Notes: generated by a model from the sequence alone, not told the origin. A stretch of DNA of 64,000 nucleotides from Rhodoferax sp. (GCA_024235935.1 JACKLL010000001.1:62001-126000); one strand, 5' to 3'; numbered from the stretch's first letter, positions 43,990-53,100 are shown. Program-made: numbers and translations.

Positions 43990-44559
43990 ATGAAAAATGT
44001 GAATGTGTCCCGGGTCCATGCCCTCGTGGTGGCGGCCGGACTTTTGGCGTGGGCGCCGGCCGGCCAGGCACAAGCACCAGCGGCCGGCCCCGACAAGAAG
44101 CCGGGCCTGGAGGTCTGCTACATGTACAAGTTCATTCGGCATGTCGACGAGATCACCGAGTGGGCCAAGACGCTCCAATGCGAGCCGGGCGGGTCGCTGG
44201 CAAATCTGGACTTCTATGGCGGAGTCAGCAAGGTACTCACCAGCAAGGAGGAAGACGGCGTGATGGCCCGGATCACCGGCTTTATCCAACTCGAGAAGGC
44301 AGGTGCCTACAAGTTTGCGTTTGAATCGAACGACGGTGCACGCCTGAAGATCGACGGCAAGCAGATCGTCGAGGACCCGGATGTGCACGACGACCGGTTT
44401 TCGGAACTCGGCACCATGGAGGTGGCAAAGCCCGGCTGGTACCCGATCTCTGTCGACTTCTTCGAGCGCAAGAGTACCTGGACGCTGCGCCTCCTGTGGC
44501 GGCTGCCGGGTGCAGAGGGAGACCTGGTTCCGGTTCCGGCCATGGCCCTGGCCCACTGA
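43990..44559 (+). CDS. secreted PA14-like domain protein
   Basis: This protein of 189 residues has a signal VSRVHALVVAAGLLAWAPAGQAQA. The mature part reads as a small PA14 or GLEYA-type carbohydrate-binding beta-barrel: ARITGFIQLEKAGAYKFAFESNDGARLKIDGKQIVED, with the characteristic S-N-D-G-A-R-L and ending WTLRLLWRLPG. A conserved CYMYKFIRHVDEITEWAKTLQC pair of cysteines precedes it. GAGG is eight bases before the ATG. Likely periplasmic or envelope, possibly glycan-binding. Confidence 0.78.
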   Translation: MKNVNVSRVHALVVAAGLLAWAPAGQAQAPAAGPDKKPGLEVCYMYKFIRHVDEITEWAKTLQCEPGGSLANLDFYGGVSKVLTSKEEDGVMARITGFIQLEKAGAYKFAFESNDGARLKIDGKQIVEDPDVHDDRFSELGTMEVAKPGWYPISVDFFERKSTWTLRLLWRLPGAEGDLVPVPAMALAH

Positions 44560-44569
44560 GGCCAGCGCG

Positions 44570-45049
44570 TTGACCGATCACACCCCCGACCCCATCCACG
44601 AAGACCGCATCTGGAGCGACGAACGCTGGACTGCGCGCGTCATCAAGAACGAAGACGACGACGGCTGGGCCGTTGCCATGATGCTGCACGGCGAGTCTGA
44701 GCCGGCCCTGGTCGGGCCCTGGACCATGGGGCGCGACAAGAAGAACCCCAAACCGCTCGACGTGAACGCCTTCCACACCCTGGTCAAGACCGCCAACGAG
44801 GTCATCCGCCGGCATGAGCAGCAGTTGCACGCCCAGCTCAACCGCAATGTCACCGTGCGCACCGACGACGGACGCCGCATCCGTGTCGCCTTGGCCATCG
44901 TGCCGGACGACGAAGGTGCCACCGCCTCGCTGTCTGCCGAGGATGAATTCGGGGAAGAACTGGCGCGGGTGGCCGTCTCGCCGGCATTTGCCCTGAATGC
45001 GCGCAGCGCGCAGGCCTGGATCGCGTCGGGTTTCGCTCGGCCTGCCTGA
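44570..45049 (+). CDS. uncharacterised protein (no clear family)
   Basis: This protein of 159 residues starts at TTG 44570 with GAGG upstream, ten bases after the PA14 gene. WTARVIKNEDDDGWAVAMMLHGESEPALVGPWTMGRDKKNPKPLDVNAFHTLVKTANEVIRRHEQQ looks like a conserved globular start, and a second half VTVRTDDGRRIRVALAIVPDDEGATASLSAEDEFGEELARV looks like a beta domain. I recall similar hypothetical proteins in Burkholderiales but know no function. No membrane segment. Confidence 0.6.
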   Translation: MTDHTPDPIHEDRIWSDERWTARVIKNEDDDGWAVAMMLHGESEPALVGPWTMGRDKKNPKPLDVNAFHTLVKTANEVIRRHEQQLHAQLNRNVTVRTDDGRRIRVALAIVPDDEGATASLSAEDEFGEELARVAVSPAFALNARSAQAWIASGFARPA

Positions 45050-45141
45050 AAGTGCTTCTCCGTGGTGCATGAACGCCCTGTCGCCCGCTCATCGAAGCAT
45101 CACGGCGGCATGGCAGGCCTCTGGCAACGTCCCGACGCTCT

Positions 45142-46623
45142 TCAGAGGCGGTAGATCTCGCCGAACTTCGCCTCCAGATAGTCCAGCAGCGGCGCTTCGG
45201 TCGGCGCAAAGCCGCATGCCCGTTCGATGACCTCGGCCGGCCGATACAGGCTGCCGCTGCGGTGGACCTTGTCCCGCAGCCAGGCGGTCGCCGGTCCGGT
45301 CTGACCTTGCGCGAGCTTGTCGTCCAGTGCCGGCAAGTCCTTGCGCAGCGACTGGTGCAGGCAGCCCGCATAGACATTGCCCAGGCTGTAGGTCGGGAAG
45401 TAGCCGAACAGGCCGATGGACCAGTGCACGTCCTGCAGCATGCCATGCAAGGGCTTGTCGACCGGCATGCCGAAGTCATGCGCAAAGCGCTGGTTCCACG
45501 CGTCCTCCAGATCCCGCGCAGCGAGTTCTCCGCCGACCAGCGCACGCTCCAGATCGAAGCGCATCATGACGTGCAGGTTGTAGTGCACCTCGTCAGCCTC
45601 GGTTCGTACATGGCCTGGCTGGACACGATTCACGGTCGCGTAGAAGTCCTCCGGCGAACGCACCTCGAAGTGATCGAACTGCGCATCCATCCGGCTCCAG
45701 AGCCAGGAAGTGAAGTGCCGCGAGCGGCCCAGCTGGTTCTCGTAGATCCGGCTCTGGCTTTCGTGCACGCCCATGGAGGCCCCCTGCCCCATCGGCGTGA
45801 ACAGGTATTGCGCGTCAATGCCCTGCTCATAGCAGGCGTGGCCTGTTTCGTGGATCGTCGAATAGAGGCAGTTGAAAGGGTCGCGCTCGACCACGCGGGT
45901 CGTGATGCGCACGTCGCTGCCCGATCCGGACGAAAACGGATGCACGGCGAGATCGAGCCGGCCGCGCGTCCAGTCATAGCCGAAGGCGCCCGCCACCTCG
46001 CGCGCCAGCGCCAGTTGCGCGGCCTGGGGATAGTTCCCCTGCAGCGCTGCGGGCTGCACGCCGGAGCCCATCACACGTTCACGCAGCGCGACCAGGCGCG
46101 GCCGCATACGGTCGAACATGGCGCCAATGCCTGACGCCGTGGCGCCTGGCTCATAGCCATCGAGCAAGGCGTCATAGGCATCGACGCCGAATCCCCCCGC
46201 TGACAGCGCCTGCCCTTCTTCACGCCGCAGGCGCAGCACCTGCTCCAGCGTCGGCAGAAACCGCGCCACATCGTCGTGGGCCCGTGCGTCCGCCCAGATG
46301 CCCTGCGCCACCGACGTGACACGCGCAATCTCGGTCGCGAGCCGCGCCGGAATGCAGGCATTGCGCTTGAAGGTGCGCGCAATCAGCGCCAGCGCCCGCT
46401 GCCCGGTCGCGTCGGGGGCCTCTGCCTGCGCCAGCCATTCGCTGATCCGCGAATCGGTCCGGCGGGCGTGCAGCAAGCCTTCGATCACGCCCGACTCCTC
46501 GCCGCGCTGTTCAGCTGCGCCCCGCGGCATCATGACCTCCTGGTCCCACCCGAGGCGGCCGGCAATCTGCGCCAAGGCCTCGGTTTCGCGATTGAAGGCC
46601 ATAAGGTCGGTGAATACAGTCAT
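45142..46623 (-). CDS. M32 family metallocarboxypeptidase (carboxypeptidase Taq-like)
   Basis: This cytoplasmic zinc enzyme of 493 residues removes C-terminal amino acids. The HExxH metal motif is HETGHACYEQGI, followed 26 residues later by MGVHESQSRIYEN with the third-ligand Glu. Upstream signatures are HPFSSG and DVRITTRV, and the late RTEADEVHYNLHVMMRFDLE is also typical. Size matches the family. MTVFTDLMAF at 46623 is the most natural start; MTREP at 46638 is 15 bases earlier. It is divergent from the lipoprotein gene. Confidence 0.92.
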   Translation of the reverse strand: MTVFTDLMAFNRETEALAQIAGRLGWDQEVMMPRGAAEQRGEESGVIEGLLHARRTDSRISEWLAQAEAPDATGQRALALIARTFKRNACIPARLATEIARVTSVAQGIWADARAHDDVARFLPTLEQVLRLRREEGQALSAGGFGVDAYDALLDGYEPGATASGIGAMFDRMRPRLVALRERVMGSGVQPAALQGNYPQAAQLALAREVAGAFGYDWTRGRLDLAVHPFSSGSGSDVRITTRVVERDPFNCLYSTIHETGHACYEQGIDAQYLFTPMGQGASMGVHESQSRIYENQLGRSRHFTSWLWSRMDAQFDHFEVRSPEDFYATVNRVQPGHVRTEADEVHYNLHVMMRFDLERALVGGELAARDLEDAWNQRFAHDFGMPVDKPLHGMLQDVHWSIGLFGYFPTYSLGNVYAGCLHQSLRKDLPALDDKLAQGQTGPATAWLRDKVHRSGSLYRPAEVIERACGFAPTEAPLLDYLEAKFGEIYRL

Positions 46624-46759
46624 GGGTTCTCGGGTCATATTTCGGATGGGCCATTCAACCCCAAGCGCCGCGCCGGCGCAAGTGTTCGTCGCGTCCGTGG
46701 ATTGGTGGTAGCCTCGCGATCCGTACGGTTTCACGATACTGGCTAATTCAAAGGCTTTC

Positions 46760-47221
46760 ATGCAATTTTCTCGAAGCATTCCCCGGGTTTCGGCTTGTTC
46801 AACACCCCTGTTGGCAATCGCTGCAATCGCCATCGGCGTAGCCGTCAGCGGGTGTGCGACGCCCGACCGGGCGTCCGGCGCGCTCGGAAATGGCGGATAC
46901 ATGCAGGTTTTCGACGGCGATGCGGTGGTTTTCGAGATGGAAACAGCGATCTCCGGAATGGCAAGTTGCCTGGAACAGGCCAGCGCCATGGTCAAGGACG
47001 ACCTCGACCTCAAGGGACGCATCCAATGCGCCCAGTCGCCAACGAGCGCGCGGCTTGCTTACAGCGCCCTGTTGCGCTCCACGCGCACCCAGAGCGACGG
47101 CTACTACCCGTCGGCAGCCTACCGCATCCGGACGTCGACCCCTGAGCGCTGCCAGGCGATCGTCGCCGCTGTCCGGCAGGAGTCATTCACCCAGGTTGTC
47201 GAAGACAAGTGCAGTGGCTGA
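46760..47221 (+). CDS. small lipoprotein of unknown function
   Basis: This protein of 153 residues has a lipoprotein signal: TPLLAIAAIAIGVAVSGCATPDR, with VSGC as the lipobox and Cys32 as the lipid-bearing residue. Mature part has three further cysteines (MASCLEQA, RIQCAQS, and CQAIVAAVRQESFTQVVEDKC) that could pair. Residue +2 is Ala, so outer-membrane sorting is expected. No family recognised. Confidence 0.7.
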   Translation: MQFSRSIPRVSACSTPLLAIAAIAIGVAVSGCATPDRASGALGNGGYMQVFDGDAVVFEMETAISGMASCLEQASAMVKDDLDLKGRIQCAQSPTSARLAYSALLRSTRTQSDGYYPSAAYRIRTSTPERCQAIVAAVRQESFTQVVEDKCSG

Positions 47222-47245
47222 AGCGCATGGGGGCAGCTCTGGCGC

Positions 47246-47863
47246 TCACCAGCGCTGCTTGACCCCCGTGACCATCGCCCGGACCAGCCGGGTTCGCTCC
47301 AGCCGACCCATGACGATGGCCGCCAGTGCGTGCACGGTCGCCAGGCCGATCAGCACATTGCCGATGAGGGCATGCAGGTCCTGCACCCATGCCTCGCCCC
47401 AATAGGCGTCCAGGGTCTGCATCCAGCCGGTGGTGCCGAGCGCCAGTACCGTCGCCATCAATGCGAGCATCATCAAGCCGCCGAGCGGGTTGTGACCGGC
47501 CGCGGGCTCGTGGGTGCCGGCCCTGAGCTGGCGCAGATGCGCGCGTACCCGACCCGGTGTCGGGAAAAAGTCCGCGAAGCGCGCGTGTCGCGAGCCCACG
47601 AAACCCCATACGATGCGCCCGCTCACGAGGACCACGGCAGCGTATCCCACCCACTGGTGCAACAGCTTGCCGTCGTCCATCACAAAGTAATTGAAGCCCA
47701 CACAGCCCACCAGCGCCCAGTGAAAAAAGCGCACGAACCGATCCCAGACCGGTTGTGCGCCCTCCACGCGGTCGGCGTTTACGGCGTGCGCTTCGAAGCG
47801 GTCGCCGCCATGCGGTGCGCCTGGAGGGCGAACCGGCGGCGCACTGCGATGAAGCTGCGCCAA
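47246..47863 (-). CDS. cytochrome b561-type membrane protein
   Basis: This protein has four predicted helices of the Ni/Fe-hydrogenase b-type or b561 kind. Haem-ligand-like His residues are in VRFFHWAL, KLLHQWVGYAAVVLVSG and LHALIGNVLIGLATVHALAAI. RHARFADFFPTPGRVRAHL is the usual cytoplasmic loop. The first codon is uncertain: TTG 47863 follows the PepSY stop by one base and gives 205 residues, GTG 47767 gives 173 and starts near the first helix. It likely passes electrons between quinol and a periplasmic partner. Confidence 0.8.
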   Translation of the reverse strand: MAQLHRSAPPVRPPGAPHGGDRFEAHAVNADRVEGAQPVWDRFVRFFHWALVGCVGFNYFVMDDGKLLHQWVGYAAVVLVSGRIVWGFVGSRHARFADFFPTPGRVRAHLRQLRAGTHEPAAGHNPLGGLMMLALMATVLALGTTGWMQTLDAYWGEAWVQDLHALIGNVLIGLATVHALAAIVMGRLERTRLVRAMVTGVKQRW

Positions 47864-47864
47864 C

Positions 47865-48116
47865 TTACTTGGCCGGCGTGCCGGTTGCAGGGTCGAAGGA
47901 AATCTCGACCCGCTTGCCTGCCTTGTCATGGCCATAGATCTCGTAGCAGCCGTTGGTGACCTTCAACCGCTTGATCTGGTAGCCCTGGGCTTCAAGCCCC
48001 TGGCGGAAGGTGGCTTCGTTCATCCAGGTACTCTTGGGTGCGGTACATGTCGGTTCGGCCGCGAGCACGGCGGTGGACAAGGCGAGGATGGCAGGCAGGA
48101 CAATCAGCGATTTCAT
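47865..48116 (-). CDS. secreted PepSY-domain small protein
   Basis: This protein of 83 residues has a signal KSLIVLPAILALSTAVLAAEP. The mature 60 residues resemble one PepSY unit: TFRQGLEAQGYQIKRLKVTNGCYEIYGHDKAGKRVEISFDPATG. Small PepSY proteins often sit beside b-type cytochromes, as here (the cytochrome starts directly after). ATG 48116 has GGGA upstream; ATG 48125 adds MNF. Confidence 0.82.
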   Translation of the reverse strand: MKSLIVLPAILALSTAVLAAEPTCTAPKSTWMNEATFRQGLEAQGYQIKRLKVTNGCYEIYGHDKAGKRVEISFDPATGTPAK

Positions 48117-48209
48117 GAAGTTCATTCCCTTGGTTTCAATGCCAGCACATGCTGGTGTGTGCATCATCGAACCCGAAAATTAGTACGGACTTAGCAAGTC
48201 CGAAAGCAT

Positions 48210-49019
48210 GTGAACAACGCCCTCATCATCGGCCCTCTGGCCATTCCTTATGCCCTGCTGCTGGTATTCGCTGTCGCGGCATCGAGCCTTGCCGTCGGCA
48301 CACGCAGTGCAGGCAAGACCGGCATGGCGATCGAGCCGGAGCTCTGGAAGACATGGATCGTCGGCCTGCTCGTGGCCCGGCTCGCCTTCGTCTGGGAATT
48401 CCGCGCGGCCTATATGCTGTCGCCGCTGGGCGTGCTCGACATCCGCGATGGCGGCTGGAATGCCACCGCCGGGTTCATCGGCGCATGGCTGTATGCACTG
48501 AGTCTGTATGGGCGCCGTCCGGCCCTGCGCAAACCCGTGCAGGCAGCGATGCTGACCGGGTCGCTGGTCTGGCTTGCGGGTTCGATCGCCCTGTCGCTGC
48601 AGCCCGGTCCCGGACAGCCGATGCCGGAGCTGGGTTTTCGGTCGACGCAGGGTGAGACGGTGCAGCTCGCCGCATTCAAGGGCCAGCCAACCGTCGTGAA
48701 CCTCTGGGCCACCTGGTGCCCGCCGTGTGTGCGCGAGATGCCGGTGCTGCAAAAAGCCCAGGCCGATCTGCCGGGCGTGAACTTCGTGTTCGTAAACCAG
48801 GGAGAGTCGCCGGACAAGGTCCATCAATGGTTGCAGGCGCGCGACCTGAACCTGCGCAACATGTTGCTCGACGAAGCCAGGGTGGCTGGCGCGGCCTTCA
48901 AGCAGAGTGCATTGCCGATGACGCTGTTCTTCGACGCCGACGGGCGCCTCGTCAGCACGCGTATCGGCGAGTTGTCACCGGCCACGCTGGCCGAGCGGCT
49001 CGACCAGGCGCGCAGATAG
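48210..49019 (+). CDS. thioredoxin-like TlpA protein with Lgt-like membrane N-terminus
   Basis: This protein has about 269 residues from GTG 48210. The first 130 form four helices resembling the membrane part of prolipoprotein transferase (LIIGPLAIPYALLLVFAVA, WIVGLLVARLAFVWEF, ATAGFIGAWLYALSLYGRRP). The last 135 are a periplasmic thioredoxin fold with WATWCPPCVREMPVLQ, the redox CxxC. It is divergent from the PepSY and cytochrome genes. It likely reduces disulfides for cytochrome maturation or a related process; that is inference. Confidence 0.85.
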   Translation: MNNALIIGPLAIPYALLLVFAVAASSLAVGTRSAGKTGMAIEPELWKTWIVGLLVARLAFVWEFRAAYMLSPLGVLDIRDGGWNATAGFIGAWLYALSLYGRRPALRKPVQAAMLTGSLVWLAGSIALSLQPGPGQPMPELGFRSTQGETVQLAAFKGQPTVVNLWATWCPPCVREMPVLQKAQADLPGVNFVFVNQGESPDKVHQWLQARDLNLRNMLLDEARVAGAAFKQSALPMTLFFDADGRLVSTRIGELSPATLAERLDQARR

Positions 49020-49128
49020 CATTGGCAGACGCCGCCGACGGGTCGCGGTGGCACGGTTCACCAGCGGCGGCACCTGCCTCCGCCAGCGAAACGTGGCCCT
49101 GCAACGTTCCAGGGCCGGAGGTCCACGC

Positions 49129-49785
49129 CTACTTCTTCGGCGCCTTGGCAAACCGCAGATACGGCAGCTTGATGTCGATCGCGCCGAACTTCTCCTTTGC
49201 CTGCTCGTCATTCAGGCTCAGCGCCACGATCACATCCTGCCCGGGCACCCAGTTGGCGGGGGTGGCGATGGGCACGCCATCGGTGGCCTGCACCGCGTCC
49301 AGTGCGCGCAGGATCTCGGCAAAATTGCGGCCCACCGACATCGGATACGACATGGTCAGGCGCACCTTCTTGTCCGGCCCGATGATGAACACCGTGCGCA
49401 CTGTGGCACTGTGCGCCGGCGTGCGGCCATCGGGCAGGTAGGCATCGGCCGGCAGCATGTCGTACAGCTTGGAGACGGCCAGCGAGGTGTCGTCGATGAT
49501 CGGGAAGTCGGCCGGCGCGCCCGAAAAGCTCTCGATGTCGCGCTTCCACTTCTTGTGTTCCTCGACGTTGTCGACCGACACGCCCATCACCTTGGTGTTG
49601 CGCTTGGCGAACTCGGGCGCCAGCTGGGCCACGGCGCCGAATTCGGTCGTGCACACCGGCGTGAAGTCCTTGGGGTGTGAAAACAGAATGGCATAGCTGC
49701 TTCCGATCCAGTCGTGCAGACTGAGCTTGCCGGCGGTGGAGTCAGCCGTGAAATCGGGAGCGACGTCGTTGATGCGGATGGACAT
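49129..49785 (-). CDS. 1-Cys peroxiredoxin (Prx6-type)
   Basis: This peroxidase of 218 residues has the peroxidatic Cys in HPKDFTPVCTTEFG (Cys near 45) and the conserved Arg in the GRNFAEILRAL region. There is no resolving Cys of the 2-Cys type, which, with the C-terminal QDVIVALSLNDEQAKEKFGAIDIKLPYLRF extension, marks the Prx6 group. It reduces hydrogen peroxide and organic peroxides. AAGGAACCC precedes ATG 49785. It stands alone on the minus strand. Confidence 0.94.
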   Translation of the reverse strand: MSIRINDVAPDFTADSTAGKLSLHDWIGSSYAILFSHPKDFTPVCTTEFGAVAQLAPEFAKRNTKVMGVSVDNVEEHKKWKRDIESFSGAPADFPIIDDTSLAVSKLYDMLPADAYLPDGRTPAHSATVRTVFIIGPDKKVRLTMSYPMSVGRNFAEILRALDAVQATDGVPIATPANWVPGQDVIVALSLNDEQAKEKFGAIDIKLPYLRFAKAPKK

Positions 49786-50183
49786 GTGCGGGTTCCTTGG
49801 TTGATTGGCAATGGAAGGGCTGCCAGCCACCACGCGTGGGCGGCAGGTCTGCAGTTCTAACATAGCCTACCTCCCATATCCACACCCGGGCTTGCGATAG
49901 CGCAGATGCGCGCCGATCAGGCCCGCGCAAGCTGCTGTTGCACCAGGGCCCCACCTTTCGCACGGCCCGGCATGCCGATGGGCCACACGCAATCCCGACC
50001 CATGGCCAGGGTCACGGGAGCCGCGCTAAGTGCTTGATACGCAAGGAATATAATCACGCCCTCCCCCCGCAGTTGCAGACCGTACAGGCTGAACTGCGCC
50101 TTCACCAACCAAGCGTCCACGCATTGCGCGCCAGACCGCCCTCCGCGGTGCGCGTCCGTGCCTGCGACTGCACAAGGGCTTGC
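49786..50183. other. intergenic region between peroxiredoxin and the J-domain operon
   Basis: The region is gene-free on both strands as far as I can see. TATAAT at 50049-50054 on the plus strand is a good -10 element that could drive the J-domain operon about 130 bases downstream, though I see no good -35 at 17 bases. Nothing else is recognisable. Confidence 0.45.
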
Positions 50184-50459
50184 ATGAAAGACCACTACGC
50201 CGCGCTGGGTGTCGGCAGTGCGGCCACGCTGGCCGAGATCAAGACGGCGTTTCGCCGGCAGGCGGCCTTGCACCACCCGGACCGCAGTGCGGCCGAAGGC
50301 GCGGCCGCGCGGTTCCGCGCCGTACAGGAAGCCTACGACGTGCTGTCGGACGATGACAAGCGCACCGCCTATGACGACAACCGCCGGCGCAACCTGCTGG
50401 ACAACCCGCTGCAGACCGCCAGTGACATCTGGTCGGCCTACTTTGACCGCCTGATCTGA
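50184..50459 (+). CDS. J-domain protein
   Basis: This co-chaperone of 91 residues is almost only a J domain: HYAALGVGSAATLAEIKTAFRRQAALHHPDRSAAEGAAARFRAVQEAYDVLSDDDKRTAYDDNR. The HPD tripeptide that stimulates Hsp70 ATPase is intact. There is no Gly/Phe or zinc domain, so client binding must come from its short tail (ASDIWSAYFDRLI) or a partner. It heads a four-gene run with the next three genes spaced 18, 17 and 23 bases. Confidence 0.9.
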   Translation: MKDHYAALGVGSAATLAEIKTAFRRQAALHHPDRSAAEGAAARFRAVQEAYDVLSDDDKRTAYDDNRRRNLLDNPLQTASDIWSAYFDRLI

Positions 50460-50477
50460 AACCCGACGCCTCCATTC

Positions 50478-51047
50478 ATGCACCTCTCTCCCTTCTTCCA
50501 CAACCTGCGCTCCGCCTACGTCGCCGAGCTCGAGGACATGAGCCACGATTCGGATGGCGCGTTCGTGCTGCAGCAGCGGCTGGCACAGCGCCGCGGCGAA
50601 CTGGAGTTCCTGGTGCACATGCTGGAGCTCAGCCCGGAAATGGTGGCCGTGGTGTTCCACAAGGCCTTCAGCTTCAACGCCCCGGCGGCGATGGCGCAGT
50701 TGCTGGGCTCCGAGCCCGAGGACCTGCCCGAGTGGGACAGCCTCAGCGCGAGCCTGACCGTGGCCCCCTGGGCCCAGGGCATGCTGCGCACGGTGCGCGC
50801 GCAGCCCGTGGGCGACTGGTTCCTGGTGGTGGCAGCGGCTTGCGAATACATGCTCGCCGTGCCGGGCGCCACAGCCGCTGCCGGTGCGGATGACGACAGC
50901 GACGATGGCGACGACGCCCGCGAGGCCGAGACCGCCGACGACGACAACTATCTGTCGGCCGACGACGACACACGCGGCGACGCACAGACCCGTGAGGACG
51001 CCGGCGCCGACTGGCTGGCCGACCAGGGCTTCGACCGCAAAGACTGA
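50478..51047 (+). CDS. uncharacterised protein with acidic tail (J-domain operon)
   Basis: The protein has 189 residues. The first 130 are helical and globular (FFHNLRSAYVAELEDMSHDSDGAFVLQQRLAQRRGELEFLVHMLELSPEMVAVVFHKAF). The last 55 are a long acidic, disordered tail (ADDDSDDGDDAREAETADDDN). No known family comes to mind. The gene is between the J-domain gene and the 248-residue gene. An acidic tail can serve to bind basic surfaces; that is speculation. Confidence 0.65.
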   Translation: MHLSPFFHNLRSAYVAELEDMSHDSDGAFVLQQRLAQRRGELEFLVHMLELSPEMVAVVFHKAFSFNAPAAMAQLLGSEPEDLPEWDSLSASLTVAPWAQGMLRTVRAQPVGDWFLVVAAACEYMLAVPGATAAAGADDDSDDGDDAREAETADDDNYLSADDDTRGDAQTREDAGADWLADQGFDRKD

Positions 51048-51064
51048 ACCGAGGACACCCCGAC

Positions 51065-51811
51065 ATGAACCACCTGGCCCTGATCGAAAAGACCCGCAGC
51101 CTGATTGCCGCCGGCGACATCTCCGGCGCCGAAGCGGCGCTGACGGACCTGGCGGACTCCGATGGCGATGGCGCGCTGGTGGTGGTGCTGGAACAGCTGG
51201 CGCCCAAGGACATCCTGGCCGTGATCCGGGAGTACGACACCTCGAAGGAATCGATCGTCAACCTGCTGGTGACACCCAGCCAGTTCGCCCGAGCCCTGGT
51301 GATCGAAAAGCAGTACAAGGACCTGACGCACAACCACCTGCGCGGCATGGTCAACTCGGTCATGTTCCGCGAGGACGCCGATCCGGTCGCGTTCCTGAAC
51401 GCGATCGCCGACCTCGAAGGCGGCAGCGAAGCCATGGCCGATTATTTCGCCGACAAGTGGAGCCGCATCGAGGCGTTCGCGCGTACCGGAACCTTCGACA
51501 CTGCCGAGGAAGACGGCGAGATGCTGTCGGAGCAAGCCTTGTTCGCGTCAGCTTATGCCAAGCCCAAGGTCGATCTCGACGAAGTGTCCGACCAGGACTG
51601 GATGCAGCTGGCCTGGCTGCTGCGCTATGAATGCCCGGACCTGTTCATGGAGATGCTGCTGGTGATGCGTGCCAAGGCCCGCGCCCATGACCTCGGCCTG
51701 GACACTGAAGAGGAACTGCCCGAAGACGACGGCAAGGTCGAGACCAGCGACACCGACCGCGGGCAGGCCACACCGGCCGCGCGCGACGACGACGAAGAGT
51801 CGGCCATCTGA
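51065..51811 (+). CDS. uncharacterised protein (J-domain operon)
   Basis: The protein has 248 residues, with no signal or membrane segment. It is mostly helical: IEKTRSLIAAGDISGAEAALTDLADSDGDGALVVVLEQLAPKDILAVIREYD, then a middle region with FADKWSRIEAFARTGTF, and an acidic end (TEEELPEDDGKVETSDTD). The start has CCGAGGACACC upstream. Internal helical repeats hint at a scaffold; I cannot assign a family. It shares the acidic tail style with the gene before it. Confidence 0.65.
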   Translation: MNHLALIEKTRSLIAAGDISGAEAALTDLADSDGDGALVVVLEQLAPKDILAVIREYDTSKESIVNLLVTPSQFARALVIEKQYKDLTHNHLRGMVNSVMFREDADPVAFLNAIADLEGGSEAMADYFADKWSRIEAFARTGTFDTAEEDGEMLSEQALFASAYAKPKVDLDEVSDQDWMQLAWLLRYECPDLFMEMLLVMRAKARAHDLGLDTEEELPEDDGKVETSDTDRGQATPAARDDDEESAI

Positions 51812-51834
51812 GCGGCGATCGGCCACGCACACCC

Positions 51835-53100
51835 GTGTCACATCAACTGCCCCCCGATCTGGAGAACCCGCCGCAAGCCAGTGCCCAGGGCATGGCGCTG
51901 TTCGACCACCGCCCGTTCTTCGAGAAGGCGCTGCAATACGGCATCGCGCATGGCATCCTCACGTCGGAGCGCCTGGCGGCAATGCGCGTCGAGGCACCCA
52001 AGGGCATGGTGCAGATCGCGCGCTATTTCGGCACCGAGTTCCTGCGCCCCGACCTCGAACTGGCGCGCACGCGCATGGTCAATCTGATCAGCCTGTATCT
52101 CGAGGAGTCCTCCGGCGGTGATCTTGCCCAGGCGGCCCAGGCCCTGCGCGACCACTCGCTGCTGTCGCGCTCCAAGGGTGGCTCGGACATGCTCAAGGCC
52201 TTGATCACCATGCCGCAGAACAGCCACTTCGGCATGCAGGAGCATGCGGGCTTTCGTGACGAGCACATCCCGGTGCTCGCCAAATGGACGCTGCGCAGCC
52301 TGCACGACTACCGGGCCGAGAAAGCCCGCCGCACCCATACCGCCCAACTGGTCGATGCGGCCATCTGGATGGCAGGGCAACTCCAACTGGATGCCGACGA
52401 ACTGGCAGAAGCCGGCGTCGATGCCGAGGCCGTCATTCGCACCGCCCTGCTGGCCCGGCTGGGCAAACGCAGCACGATGCCAGACTGGCCCACGCTCGAG
52501 AAGTGGGTGGCGGCACTGCGCAAGAAATACCCGGCACCGTCGTCGGCCGACGCGCGCAGCATGGCGATCCCGCTGCCCAAGGACCTGCCCGCAGACCTCT
52601 GCGACGTCGTGGAAGCAGTGCGCCAAAGCCTCCTCTCGGACCTGCCGAAACTGCTGGACCCGACGCTGCCGCTCCGCAAGCTGCTGACCCAGACCCCAGC
52701 CTTCGTCGGCCGCTATTTCTGGGTGGAAGACGCGCTGGCCGACGTCGAGCACTACGAGCGCCAGAACTCCATCGTGTGGGACAAGGCCACCGACGGCCAC
52801 CTGGACGACAGCTCCCTGCTGACGCTGTTCCTGCGCATCGCGGCAGGCAGCAGCCACGCCACGATGTTGACCAAGGCCGCGGCGACCAGTCTGCTGCGCA
52901 AGATCCAGAAATCCGGCATCGACCCCGAGTTGCCGCGCCAGTTCATCCGCCAGCATGCGCCGCTGGCCTTGCAGGACGACTACCTCCTGCTCTGGAACGG
53001 GTTCGCTGAAGAGGCCGAGCCGCTGCTGCGCAGCGACCTGCGCTACGCCAGCCAGGACGCCTTGGCGCTGCTGCGCCGCGAATGCAACGTGGCGCCCTGA
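51835..53100 (+). CDS. uncharacterised protein (J-domain operon)
   Basis: The protein has 421 residues from GTG 51835 and no membrane segment. It reads as an all-helical protein: MALFDHRPFFEKALQYGIAHGILTSERLAAMRVEAPKGMVQIARYFGTEFLRPDLELARTRMVNLISLYLEESS, then PVLAKWTLRSLHDYRAEKARRTHTAQLVDAAIWMAGQLQLDADELAEAG. No catalytic motif is visible. It closes the J-domain operon. I do not recognise it. Confidence 0.65.
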   Translation: MSHQLPPDLENPPQASAQGMALFDHRPFFEKALQYGIAHGILTSERLAAMRVEAPKGMVQIARYFGTEFLRPDLELARTRMVNLISLYLEESSGGDLAQAAQALRDHSLLSRSKGGSDMLKALITMPQNSHFGMQEHAGFRDEHIPVLAKWTLRSLHDYRAEKARRTHTAQLVDAAIWMAGQLQLDADELAEAGVDAEAVIRTALLARLGKRSTMPDWPTLEKWVAALRKKYPAPSSADARSMAIPLPKDLPADLCDVVEAVRQSLLSDLPKLLDPTLPLRKLLTQTPAFVGRYFWVEDALADVEHYERQNSIVWDKATDGHLDDSSLLTLFLRIAAGSSHATMLTKAAATSLLRKIQKSGIDPELPRQFIRQHAPLALQDDYLLLWNGFAEEAEPLLRSDLRYASQDALALLRRECNVAP

